A DNA stretch of 64,000 bases. It comes from Planctomycetota bacterium (lineage in GTDB: Bacteria; Planctomycetota; UBA11346). Below, in pieces: positions 33,422-41,459 of the stretch. Position 1 is the stretch's first letter, and every line of letters begins with the position of its first letter. The position numbers and the translations under genes were made by a program. The stretch is taken from the NCBI GenBank assembly GCA_014193115.1, contig BJHQ01000005.1, positions 114,982 to 178,981 on the forward strand, given 5' to 3'. Under the pieces are notes generated by a model. It had not been told where the DNA came from, made no database searches, and worked only from the letters and a program-made list of their open reading frames with translations.

Positions 33422-33455
33422 CGCCGGCCGCCGGATTTCCCCGGATATTTCAGCC

Positions 33456-35651
33456 ATGAATCGCACGGGGTGGATCGTGCTGGCGGTGGTCGTGGCGGCG
33501 CTTTCGACCTATTTGCTGTGGCCCGAAGGCGGACCGCCGCCGATGGTGACGCTGTTCACCGGCAGCCAGCCCACAGCGTTCCGCCTGCGCTCCGCGGGAT
33601 TGGAGCAGGTCGTCGCCGATGGACAGGTGACGCTGGCCGGTGCGGTCAGACCGGTCGATGCCGGCAAGGTCGGCAACCTGTTCACCGCGCTGCGCAATGT
33701 CCAGGCGCCGGCTGAGCGGGTCCAGACCGTGCAACGCGTCAGCCTGGCAGCGTATGGCCAGGATCCGGCGCAACGGGCGGTGGAAGCCGCAGGGATGCTG
33801 GTGACCTGGGGTCGGGCGGGGGCTGATGGCTTCGTCGCCGATGCGCTGACCGGCCGGATCTTCCCGACCAGCCAGGCGGTGTTGGAAAACCTTGAAAAGG
33901 CAGCGGATCGCCTGGATCAGCGGGATCTGCTTCCCGAGGCCGAGCAGGCGACCCGGATCGAACTGCGCTACACTCCGGCCGATGGCGTTGGCGCCATCGA
34001 CCGCTTGGCGCTGGAACTGGACCGCGGCACCTGGATCGCGAGTTCGGCGCGGCAGCGTCCGCCGTTCGGCACCCGCTGCCAGATCCTGCTCGGACTGTGC
34101 GCGACCTTGAAACTCGATGCGCTGGTCGCGGCGCCGGGCGGCACCGGCGAGCCGTTGGCGACCTTGCGTCTGACCTTGCCCGGCCGCGCTGGTCCATCGG
34201 GAGCGCCAACTGCGGAGCGCATCGCCACCGTGACCGTGCTGCGCGATGGCCGGGCCAAGGTCGACGATCTGCCGCCTCAGGCCCAAGCACCGAGTGCGAT
34301 GGAATTCTGGCGTGAAACGCTGGCGGATCTCAACCAGGACCGGCTGTTCGATATGCCGGTCAGCCAGCAGGCGTCGCTCGGCACCGCCGAAGTCCGCCGG
34401 GCTGGAAAACGGTTGTTCCGGCTGGAATACCGCGGGCTCAACGAACAGCAGATGCAAGAGAAGACGCCGTGGGCCCTGGTCTGGGATGGCGGCCGCGAGG
34501 ACGCTGCGCCCAATGCCGGCGAAAACCTGATGCGGTCCTTCGACCAGGTGCTGATCGAACAGCCGGAACGCCTCACGGCTCCGCTGGCGCCAGGCCCCGA
34601 GGCGATCGAAATCGTGCTGTCTGGGCGCAACGAATCCGGCGAGATGGCCCGGCTGGTGATCGGTGATGGTTTCGTCGCCAGCGCCACCTGGCGCGGCCGG
34701 CCCCGCCAGGTGCCTGACATCCTCAGCCATCCGCGTCCCGATCCGTTCCTCGATCGTCGGCTGACCATCCGCGATCCCAATCGCGTGATCAAACTGCAAC
34801 GGGTCATCCGCGATCAAGGCGCGGCGGTCGGCGAGGTTTATGTGGCGGCCGACGGCAGCGGCGTGTGGCGCAAAACCTGGCCGATCGCCGGGCCGGCCGA
34901 TGCCGCGGCGATCCGCCGTTTGCTCCAGACCATCAGCGCCGCCGTCGCCAGCGAGGCCCGCCTGGCCACGGCCGAGGACCGGGCGGCCCGGGACGCACCG
35001 GCGCTGACCATCGATCTGCGCTTCGCCGCCAAGCCGCCTCCCAAAGGCGCCAACGATCTGACCGATCCGGAAGAAACCGTGGCCACCGACATCGGCTTCG
35101 CTTTGGCTCCTTCCGGGCCCGGACAGTGGCGGGCGGTGGATCGCGATGGCGGTCTGGCCTGGACCCTGCCCGAGGACGTGGTCGAGGCCCTGCGCCTGCC
35201 CGTGACCGATCGCCTGGTGCTGCCGATCCCGGTGGCTCTGGTCCGCCGCCTGCGGGTGCAGAGCCCGGACGGCGTGTGGGAGCTGCGTCGCGATGGTGAG
35301 ACCTGGAAGGCGAAAAACGACGCGACGGACCAGCCGGGAACCGAGACCGCGGTCGATCCGGTGACGGTGCGGCGCTGGCTGCGCCGGGTCGCGGGCATCA
35401 CCGCCAGCGCCCACGACGTGCAGGCCGCTCCCCTGGCGCCGGGTGAAACCCACGCGGCTTTGACCATCGATCTGCCCGGAGCCCAGGCCCTGCCCGAACA
35501 AGTGACGATCCGCATCGGCCGGCCCGCCGCCGGGGTGGTTCCGGTGTCCCTCACCACCAGCCGCCAACCGTCGCACCTGCCGATCGGCCGGCTGAGCATC
35601 GCGCCCGACGACGCCGCGGCGCTGGCGCCGGCCCGCAGCGAGTTCAAGTGA
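33456..35651 (+). CDS. Membrane-anchored DUF4340-like protein
   Basis: 731 aa. A single N-terminal TM (GWIVLAVVVAALSTYLLWP) is followed by a large exported portion built of repeated beta-rich modules. One is VQRVSLAAYGQDPAQRAVEAAG with FVADALTGRIFPTSQAVL; another is RLRVQSPDGVWELRRDGETW. These resemble DUF4340 repeats, usually found beside Gld-type ABC transporters, but no such transporter is adjacent. Function unknown. It is separated from scpB by 34 bp. Confidence 0.6.
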   Translation: MNRTGWIVLAVVVAALSTYLLWPEGGPPPMVTLFTGSQPTAFRLRSAGLEQVVADGQVTLAGAVRPVDAGKVGNLFTALRNVQAPAERVQTVQRVSLAAYGQDPAQRAVEAAGMLVTWGRAGADGFVADALTGRIFPTSQAVLENLEKAADRLDQRDLLPEAEQATRIELRYTPADGVGAIDRLALELDRGTWIASSARQRPPFGTRCQILLGLCATLKLDALVAAPGGTGEPLATLRLTLPGRAGPSGAPTAERIATVTVLRDGRAKVDDLPPQAQAPSAMEFWRETLADLNQDRLFDMPVSQQASLGTAEVRRAGKRLFRLEYRGLNEQQMQEKTPWALVWDGGREDAAPNAGENLMRSFDQVLIEQPERLTAPLAPGPEAIEIVLSGRNESGEMARLVIGDGFVASATWRGRPRQVPDILSHPRPDPFLDRRLTIRDPNRVIKLQRVIRDQGAAVGEVYVAADGSGVWRKTWPIAGPADAAAIRRLLQTISAAVASEARLATAEDRAARDAPALTIDLRFAAKPPPKGANDLTDPEETVATDIGFALAPSGPGQWRAVDRDGGLAWTLPEDVVEALRLPVTDRLVLPIPVALVRRLRVQSPDGVWELRRDGETWKAKNDATDQPGTETAVDPVTVRRWLRRVAGITASAHDVQAAPLAPGETHAALTIDLPGAQALPEQVTIRIGRPAAGVVPVSLTTSRQPSHLPIGRLSIAPDDAAALAPARSEFK

Positions 35652-35673
35652 ACGGCCGCCAGGGAGCGGCAAA

Positions 35674-35785
35674 CCTGGGAGAGGCGAGCCCATTCCTAGG
35701 AAAGACGAGCTCCAGCTCGCCTGGGCCGTGGCAAAGCCCGGCACCAGGCAAACCACCAGGCGAGCTGGGGCTCGCCTCTCCCAGG
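35674..35785. repeat. Large inverted repeat built from repeat A, between the DUF4340-like and rsmA genes
   Basis: A 17-bp perfect arm (CCTGGGAGAGGCGAGCC, 35674-35690) pairs with 35769-35785. An inner 13-bp arm (CCAGCTCGCCTGG, 35712-35724) pairs with 35756-35768. The element fills the gap with nested palindromes and could form a long hairpin in RNA of either strand, for example as a terminator or processing site. Confidence 0.85.
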
Positions 35786-35820
35786 ACGGGTCGAATTCCA
35801 GCGCTTTTCACCGTAGATTC

Positions 35821-36711
35821 ATGAGCCTGGTGCAGCGTATCCAGGACGATCTGGCGGCCCACGGCTTGGCGCCGCTGCATCGCTTCGGCCAGAACTTCAT
35901 GATCGATGATCGGGCCTTGGCGGCGCTGGTCGAGCTTGCGGAAGCCGGTCCTGGCGTGCGTTGCGCCGAAGTCGGCCCGGGCACCGGCGTTTTGACCGAG
36001 CGCCTGCTGGCCGCTGGCGCGACGGTGCTGGCGGTGGAAATCGACGCCGGGCTGCACCGCCTGCTGACGGCGAAGCTGGTGCCGCTCGGACTGCACCTGG
36101 TCCACGGCGATGCCCTCGACGGCAAGCAGTCGCTGCATCCGGCGTTGGCGGCATTCGCTGCGGAACCGTGGCGTCTGGCCAGCAATCTGCCGTATGATGT
36201 GGCGCTGCCGGTGATCCTGAACGCCATGGCCATGCCCAATCCGCCGGCGCGGATCGCGGTGACGGTGCAACGCGAAGCCGCCCAGCGCCTGGTCAGCCGG
36301 CCGGGCGATCCGGCCTGGGGCGCCACCGCCTGCATCGCCCAGGCCGCAGGCACGCCGGTGCTGGTCCGGCGCCTCGGCCCGGGGTCGTTCTTCCCCCCGC
36401 CGCGGGTCGACAGCGCAATCCTCGGCTGGAGTCCGAAACGGCCATTGCCACCGGGATTCCCAGGGTTTGTCCGCGCCGTGTTCGCCTATCGCCGCAAGGT
36501 GCTGCCCGGCGCCCTGCGCGATGCCGGCTGCTTCGCCGGAGCCACTACCGCCGAGGTCCGCGCCGCGGTGGACAGCGCATGCCGCACCGCCGGCCTCGAT
36601 CCCGGACGCCGGCTGGAGGACCTCGCGCCCGACGAGATGCTGGCCCTTCATGCCGCGCTGACGGCGGCTCAGGCCTGGGCCGATCCCGCGGCGCCGCACC
36701 ATTCCCATTGA
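35821..36711 (+). CDS. rsmA: 16S rRNA (adenine1518/1519-N6)-dimethyltransferase
   Basis: KsgA-family methyltransferase, 296 aa, that dimethylates two adjacent adenines near the 3' end of 16S rRNA during 30S maturation. Present are RFGQNFMID, the SAM loop VGPGTGVLTERLL, the catalytic NLPYDVALPV and FFPPPRVDSAIL. The ATG at 35821 follows directly after the inverted repeat and starts the conserved region. Confidence 0.93.
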   Translation: MSLVQRIQDDLAAHGLAPLHRFGQNFMIDDRALAALVELAEAGPGVRCAEVGPGTGVLTERLLAAGATVLAVEIDAGLHRLLTAKLVPLGLHLVHGDALDGKQSLHPALAAFAAEPWRLASNLPYDVALPVILNAMAMPNPPARIAVTVQREAAQRLVSRPGDPAWGATACIAQAAGTPVLVRRLGPGSFFPPPRVDSAILGWSPKRPLPPGFPGFVRAVFAYRRKVLPGALRDAGCFAGATTAEVRAAVDSACRTAGLDPGRRLEDLAPDEMLALHAALTAAQAWADPAAPHHSH

Positions 36712-36752
36712 CATGCTGCTGGGCTTGCGCCCGGCAGTGCGAAGGCAGCCAC

Positions 36753-38090
36753 ATGTCCGAATCGGAATACGACCGCCTCCACCGCCGCTCGCTGGTCATG
36801 GCGACCTTGGCGTTGCTGCTTGGCGTCGGCCTTGGCGCGGCGGTGGTCGCAGCCGTCGCCCAGCCGCCGCCGCGAGCGGCAAAGTCCGCACCTGCCCCGA
36901 TCACTGCCACAGCGGCGCAGCCAGGATCGACGACCACGGCGGCGACCTTCGTTGCGGATCCTCTTTCCACCGAGCCGGTGGCGGTGGTTGCCGGCCAGCC
37001 CATCACCTTGCGCCAGCTCGAAGACGCCTTGCTGAAAAAGGAAGGCGCCGACCAGGTGAAGGACTGGGTCGCCGACCGGGTCGACCAGGTGCCGTGGGAG
37101 ACCATCGACGATACCGCGCCGATCCTGGCCGTGGCCGGATCGGTGCTCACGCGCCGCGATCTCGCCCGGCGGGTGATGAAGAAAGGTGCCGGCGATGCCC
37201 GGGAGGACCTGATCGGGACGCTGATGGCCGAGCAGGCCCTGGCCAAGGCCGGGGTCGTGATCAGCCAGGCGCTGCTCGACGCCGAGTTCGCCCGGGTCGA
37301 GCGCAAGTTCCAGGCCGGACTGACCGCCAAGGGCAAACCGATCGTGCCCTATGCCGATTACGTGCGGCAGCGCTACAACCAGTCCCTCGATGAATTCAAA
37401 GGCCAGCGCGCGTTCCGCCTCGCTGCCGGGCTGCATGGGCTGGTCCTGCGCGAAGCCCAGCAGCAGCTGAAAGACAGCGAACTCGAAGCGTGGTTCAACG
37501 CCAACCGCAGCCGCTTCGACGAGACCGAGGCGGTCGATCTGTCCACGATCTATATGGCCTTTCCTCAGAACGGCCGAGATGCCGCAGGGAACTTCTCGAC
37601 CCCCGCCGACCGCGACGCGCTGGCCGGCGTCTTCCGCACCTTGTATGTCCAGATCGTGCGCGGTGAGACCAGCTATGAAACGTTGTGGAAGCAGTTCGGA
37701 CAAGGCTGGGAGAAAACCCGCCCGGGCGGACGGGTCGGCTGGGTCGGCCGCGACGGGCGCCGCGACCTGCCCGACAGCCGGGTCATTCCCAGCGAGGTCA
37801 TGGCCCTCGCCTTCACCGCAGCGAAGAACGAAAAATTACCGCATCTTTGCCTACCCATCGCCGGACCTGAGGGCATCGACCTGCTCAAGGTCCACGCCTG
37901 GCGCCCGCAGCGCACCGTGACCCTGGCCGAGGTCCGCGACCAGGTGCTTCAGGCCTTGGTCGAAGACCAGCTCGACCAGCGCACCAGCGAGCTGCTGCAC
38001 CGCATCCGCCGCGACACCGAGATCGACTACAAGAGCCTGCCCAACCTGATCCGCAAACGCTTCGGCGAGGAGCAGACCGAGGCGCCGTAA
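36753..38090 (+). CDS. SurA/PpiC-like periplasmic foldase
   Basis: 445 aa. A TM anchor (VMATLALLLGVGLGAAVVAAVA) is followed by a helical SurA-N-like chaperone region (residues about 85-260). A parvulin-type rotamase domain comes next, near 270-400 (GGRVGWVGRDGRRDLPDSR, EVMALAFTAAKNE, IDLLKVHAWRP). It is expected to assist folding of exported or outer-membrane proteins. SurA-rsmA proximity is also seen in proteobacteria. Rotamase residues are only partly conserved, so catalytic activity is uncertain. Confidence 0.75.
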   Translation: MSESEYDRLHRRSLVMATLALLLGVGLGAAVVAAVAQPPPRAAKSAPAPITATAAQPGSTTTAATFVADPLSTEPVAVVAGQPITLRQLEDALLKKEGADQVKDWVADRVDQVPWETIDDTAPILAVAGSVLTRRDLARRVMKKGAGDAREDLIGTLMAEQALAKAGVVISQALLDAEFARVERKFQAGLTAKGKPIVPYADYVRQRYNQSLDEFKGQRAFRLAAGLHGLVLREAQQQLKDSELEAWFNANRSRFDETEAVDLSTIYMAFPQNGRDAAGNFSTPADRDALAGVFRTLYVQIVRGETSYETLWKQFGQGWEKTRPGGRVGWVGRDGRRDLPDSRVIPSEVMALAFTAAKNEKLPHLCLPIAGPEGIDLLKVHAWRPQRTVTLAEVRDQVLQALVEDQLDQRTSELLHRIRRDTEIDYKSLPNLIRKRFGEEQTEAP

Positions 38091-38125
38091 GGCCGATCAG
38101 ATCGGTCGGTGAACCTGCGAGCCGC

Positions 38126-39271
38126 TCACCCGCACAGCCGGCGGTGCTCGTCGCAGGCGAAGCGGTCGGTCATGCCGGCGATGTAGTCGGCGGTGGCGCG
38201 GTGCAGGCCCATGCCTTCGGCCCGGGCGGCGTGGTCCGGGGGCAGGGTGTCGGGGTGGGCGATGAAGAAATCGAAGAGTTCGCGCAGGATCCGCCGGCAG
38301 CGGTGCATGGTGCGGTTGACCTGCCAGTGACGATAGAGCTTGGCGAACAGCCAGGCTTCCAGGGTCTGCTTGGCGTCGCGCAGGCTCGGGCTTTCCGCCA
38401 CCAGCGGCGTGCTTGCGGCCCGTACCGCGGCAATGCTGGAAATGTCCTGGCGTTCGAGGGTTGCCAGGGTCGTCTCGACCAGATCCGACACCAGCGAATC
38501 GAGCAGGATGCGCACCGCCCGGGCGATGAGCAGTTTTTCGGCGGCGGAACGCGGGCTGGCTTCAGTGGCCTCGTGCCACGCCGCCTGCCACAGCGGGACT
38601 TCTTGGAGGTTGCTCAAGGCGAGGTAGCCGCCGCGGATGCCGTCGTCGAGGTCGTGGCAGTCATAGGCGATGGAGTCCACTGCATCGACCAGCTGGGCTT
38701 CAAGCAGTGCGCCTTCTTCGGGGCGGAAACGACGTGGGATGCGACCAGGATCGTGGACCGCGCCGTGCTTGACGATGGCTTCGCGGACCTCGTAGGTCAG
38801 GTTCAGGCCGGGATGCTCTGGATAGCGGATTTCCAAATCTTCGACGATGCGCAGGGCCTGGCGGTTGTGCTCGAAACCGCCGTGGTCGGCCATCAGTTCC
38901 GCCAGCATCGCTTCGCCACGGTGGCCGAATGGCGGGTGGCCGAGGTCATGGGCCAGGGCGATGCATTCGATCAGGTCGGTGTTGAGCCCCAGCCGGCGGC
39001 CTGCGACCCGGGCGATCTGGACGACCTCAAGCGAGTGGGTCAGCCGGGTCCGGAAATGGTCGCCTTCATCGGTGAAGACCTGAGTCTTGTTCTGGAGTCT
39101 GCGGAAGGCCTTGCTGTGGATCAGCCGGTCGTGGTCGCGCTGGAAATCGGTGCGGAACGGATCGGGCTCGCCGCCGTGATCGCGGCCGCGGCTGGCCTTG
39201 ACCGGGAATCCCCAGGGTTTGAGTAGTAATTCCTCGCGGACTTCGAGGTCGCTGCGGATCAGGCCGGTCAT
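38126..39271 (-). CDS. dgt: Deoxyguanosinetriphosphate triphosphohydrolase-like protein
   Basis: 381 aa HD-superfamily phosphohydrolase that converts dGTP (or other dNTPs) to the nucleoside and tripolyphosphate. HD metal ligands: H in FRTRLTHSLEVVQIAR, HD in IALAHDLGHPPFGHRGE and D in DSIAYDCHDLDDGI. The start at 39271 gives the usual N-terminus containing RSKAFRRL-like HSKAFRRLQNKTQVF. It is preceded by a palindromic repeat copy and followed, tail to tail, by the SurA-like gene. Confidence 0.9.
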   Translation of the reverse strand: MTGLIRSDLEVREELLLKPWGFPVKASRGRDHGGEPDPFRTDFQRDHDRLIHSKAFRRLQNKTQVFTDEGDHFRTRLTHSLEVVQIARVAGRRLGLNTDLIECIALAHDLGHPPFGHRGEAMLAELMADHGGFEHNRQALRIVEDLEIRYPEHPGLNLTYEVREAIVKHGAVHDPGRIPRRFRPEEGALLEAQLVDAVDSIAYDCHDLDDGIRGGYLALSNLQEVPLWQAAWHEATEASPRSAAEKLLIARAVRILLDSLVSDLVETTLATLERQDISSIAAVRAASTPLVAESPSLRDAKQTLEAWLFAKLYRHWQVNRTMHRCRRILRELFDFFIAHPDTLPPDHAARAEGMGLHRATADYIAGMTDRFACDEHRRLCG

Positions 39272-39322
39272 GGTGTATCCGCGAGTGCAGGGCCTGGGAG
39301 TACAGATCCTGGGAACGAAAAA

Positions 39323-39387
39323 CCTGGGAGCGCAGGCTTTAGCCTGCAAGTTTCGCGCCTCAGCAGGCTGAAGCCTGCGCTCCCAGG
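39323..39387. repeat. Repeat C inverted pair between rpe and dgt
   Basis: CCTGGGAGCGCAGGCTT (39323-39339) is matched exactly in inverse by AAGCCTGCGCTCCCAGG (39371-39387). Each arm itself contains a GCAGGCT/AGCCTGC hairpin. It shares the outer CCTGGGAGCG with repeat A but has a different stem. It lies in the promoter gap upstream of dgt. Confidence 0.88.
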
Positions 39388-39392
39388 CCAGC

Positions 39393-40046
39393 TCATTGCA
39401 GGCCTTCGGCCCAGCGCAGGAATCCGGCGGGGTCGCTGTCGCTGAAGAAGGCGCTGCCGCAGACCAGGCGGTTGGCGCCGTCGGCGACGACCGTGGCGGC
39501 GGTGTCGCGGCCGATGCCGCCATCGACCTGGATCGCCAGGTCGGGGAATTTGGACCGGGTCTGCTGGATGAACGGCCGGACCTCGGGGATGAACGCCTGG
39601 CCGCCGAATCCGGGATAGACGGTCATGAACATCACCAGATCCACCTGGGAAAAATGCTTGAACCACAAACGGGGATCGGTGTCGGGATTGAACGCCAGGC
39701 CGACCTGGGCACCGGTCGCCCGCACCCGATCGATGGCGGCGGCCATGGTCCGCGGACCGATCGCTTCGACGTGGATGGTGATGGCATCGGCGCCGGCCTT
39801 GCGGAAATCATCGACGTAGCGCAGCGGGTCGGTCATCATCAGGTGGACATCGAGATGAGCCGCCGGCGCGCAGCGGCGCATCGCTGCGACGATGAACGGG
39901 CCGAGGGTCAGGTTGGGAACGAAATGGCCATCCATCACATCGACATGCAGATGCGTGGCCCCGGCCGCCAAACAGCGGCCGATTGAGCCGCGCAGGTCGG
40001 TGAAATCGGCGGAGAGCAGGCTGGGCAGGACTTTCACGGGCGGCAT
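39393..40046 (-). CDS. rpe: Ribulose-phosphate 3-epimerase
   Basis: 217 aa TIM-barrel enzyme of the pentose phosphate pathway, interconverting ribulose-5-P and xylulose-5-P. Motifs: VLPSLLSADFTDL, HLHVDVMDGHFVPNLTLGP, HLMMTDPLRYV, VMFMTVYPGFGGQAFIP and QVDGGIGRDTA. Catalytic Asp residues and the metal-binding His are present. The ATG at 40046 is chosen since upstream codons fall in the thioredoxin control region. Confidence 0.95.
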   Translation of the reverse strand: MPPVKVLPSLLSADFTDLRGSIGRCLAAGATHLHVDVMDGHFVPNLTLGPFIVAAMRRCAPAAHLDVHLMMTDPLRYVDDFRKAGADAITIHVEAIGPRTMAAAIDRVRATGAQVGLAFNPDTDPRLWFKHFSQVDLVMFMTVYPGFGGQAFIPEVRPFIQQTRSKFPDLAIQVDGGIGRDTAATVVADGANRLVCGSAFFSDSDPAGFLRWAEGLQ

Positions 40047-40347
40047 GGCGGGAATCTCTGGCCCGTCAGCGGCCGAGGAAGGCTCTCCGGAATCCAGCCA
40101 ACACCGGGCGCTCAGCGGCGTTTCCAGGATCATGGCACCAGCCCCATCCGCGAAATCCGGTCTGCTGTCGACCGTAGTCGTGATCGGCGGGGTTGCTCTG
40201 ACCCTGATGGTCGTCTGCCTGATCGCGAGTCCGCGGCCAGCCGGCACGGATGTCGCTTCATCTTCAGCCGATCGGTCCGGATCGACCCGGTCCGTTGCCG
40301 GTTCTCGGACCGATCCTAGGTTCACCGCCCAGCCCAAGGAGCCAGCC

Positions 40348-40668
40348 ATGGCCGCAGAATTCACCGACGCCAACTTCGCCACTGAAGTCCTCGCCAGCGA
40401 CAAGCCGGTGCTGGTGGATTTCTGGGCTCCGTGGTGCCAGCCGTGCCGGATGGTCGGCCCGATCGTCGAAAAGCTGGCCAAGGACCTGGATGGTCAGGTC
40501 AAAATCGGCAAGCTGAACGTCGACGACAATCCCGCCATCCCCGGCGAATACGGCATTTCCGGCATCCCGGCCATGCTCCTGTTCAAGGGCGGCAAGGTGG
40601 TCGCCCAGACCAGCGGCTTCCAGCCCGAGCCCCGGCTGCGCGAGTTCATCACCGCCAATTCGAAGTGA
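40348..40668 (+). CDS. trxA: Thioredoxin with WCQPC active site
   Basis: 106 aa thioredoxin: LVDFWAPWCQPCRMVGPIVEKLA, NVDDNPAIPGEYGISGIPAMLLFKGG with cis-Pro. The usual CGPC is CQPC, which would shift redox potential. An AAGGAG Shine-Dalgarno 8 bp upstream supports the 40348 ATG. The frame is open from an ATG at 40132 that would add 72 residues with a TM helix (TVVVIGGVALTLMVVCLIAS), so a second membrane-anchored form is conceivable. It is coupled to sfsA by a 4-bp overlap. Confidence 0.88.
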   Translation: MAAEFTDANFATEVLASDKPVLVDFWAPWCQPCRMVGPIVEKLAKDLDGQVKIGKLNVDDNPAIPGEYGISGIPAMLLFKGGKVVAQTSGFQPEPRLREFITANSK

Positions 40669-41384
40669 CCGCCACGGCGGCAGGCGGACCGGGACTGGTC
40701 CAGGCCCGGTTCGTCCGCCGCTACAAGCGCTTCCTGGCCGAGGTCGTCCTCGACGGCCGCAGTGAAATCGTCCATGTCCCGAACACCGGCAGCATGGCGA
40801 CGCTGCTTCATGCCGGCGCTGACGCCTGGCTGGCGCGAGCGGCCAATCCCAAACGGAAACTGCTTTGGACGTTGGTCCTGCTCGGCCTGCCTGATGGGGG
40901 GTTGGCGCTGATCGATACCTCGCTGCCGAATCGGCTGGTTCACGAGGCCGTCGCGGCCGGCCGCGTCGCCGAATTGGCCGGATATGCGCAGCATCGCCGC
41001 GAAGTGCCCATCGGCAGCGCTGGAAGCCGCTGTGATCTGCTGCTGACCGCAGACGATGGCCGGCGCTGCTGGGTCGAAATCAAGAACTGCACCCAGCTGG
41101 GCAGCGAGCCGGGACGCTGCGATTTTCCCGATGCCGTCACCGAACGCGGCACCAGGCACCTGCATGAGCTGTCCGAACGGGTCGCCGTTGGCGATCGCGC
41201 GGTGCAATTCTACCTGCTTTCCCGCACTGATTGCGACCGGGTCGGGATCGCCCGCGGGATCGATCCGGCCTATGGCGCCGCGCTCGATGCCGCCCAGAAG
41301 GCAGGCGTCGAGGTCGTGGTCTATCGGGCACGTTTGTCATCGGCAGAGCAGCGTGTCGGAGAACGGGCGATTTTCGTGGGCTGA
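40665..41384 (+). CDS. sfsA: SfsA-family protein
   Basis: 239 aa. SfsA proteins are thought to be nuclease-fold DNA-binding proteins linked to sugar-fermentation gene control in E. coli. Recognisable segments: ARFVRRYKRFLAEVVLDG, HVPNTGSMATLL, NPKRKLLWTLVLL, CWVEIKNCTQ and FPDAVTERGTRHLHEL. The GTG at 40665 overlaps the trxA stop and begins 11 residues before the fold. Confidence 0.9.
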   Translation: MTATAAGGPGLVQARFVRRYKRFLAEVVLDGRSEIVHVPNTGSMATLLHAGADAWLARAANPKRKLLWTLVLLGLPDGGLALIDTSLPNRLVHEAVAAGRVAELAGYAQHRREVPIGSAGSRCDLLLTADDGRRCWVEIKNCTQLGSEPGRCDFPDAVTERGTRHLHELSERVAVGDRAVQFYLLSRTDCDRVGIARGIDPAYGAALDAAQKAGVEVVVYRARLSSAEQRVGERAIFVG

Positions 41385-41459
41385 GCTGGAGCGGCATCCG
41401 CGTTTTCAGGCGGCCATCGAAAATAGGCGTCCTGGTCATGGCCAGGGAATATTTGAGCC

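Noticed and set aside
33450-35756. 768-codon open frame antisense to the DUF4340-like gene
   Set aside because: Low-complexity Arg/Gly/Gln-rich translation with no domain; long antisense frames are expected in GC-rich codon-biased DNA. The plus-strand protein has a TM anchor and structured repeats.
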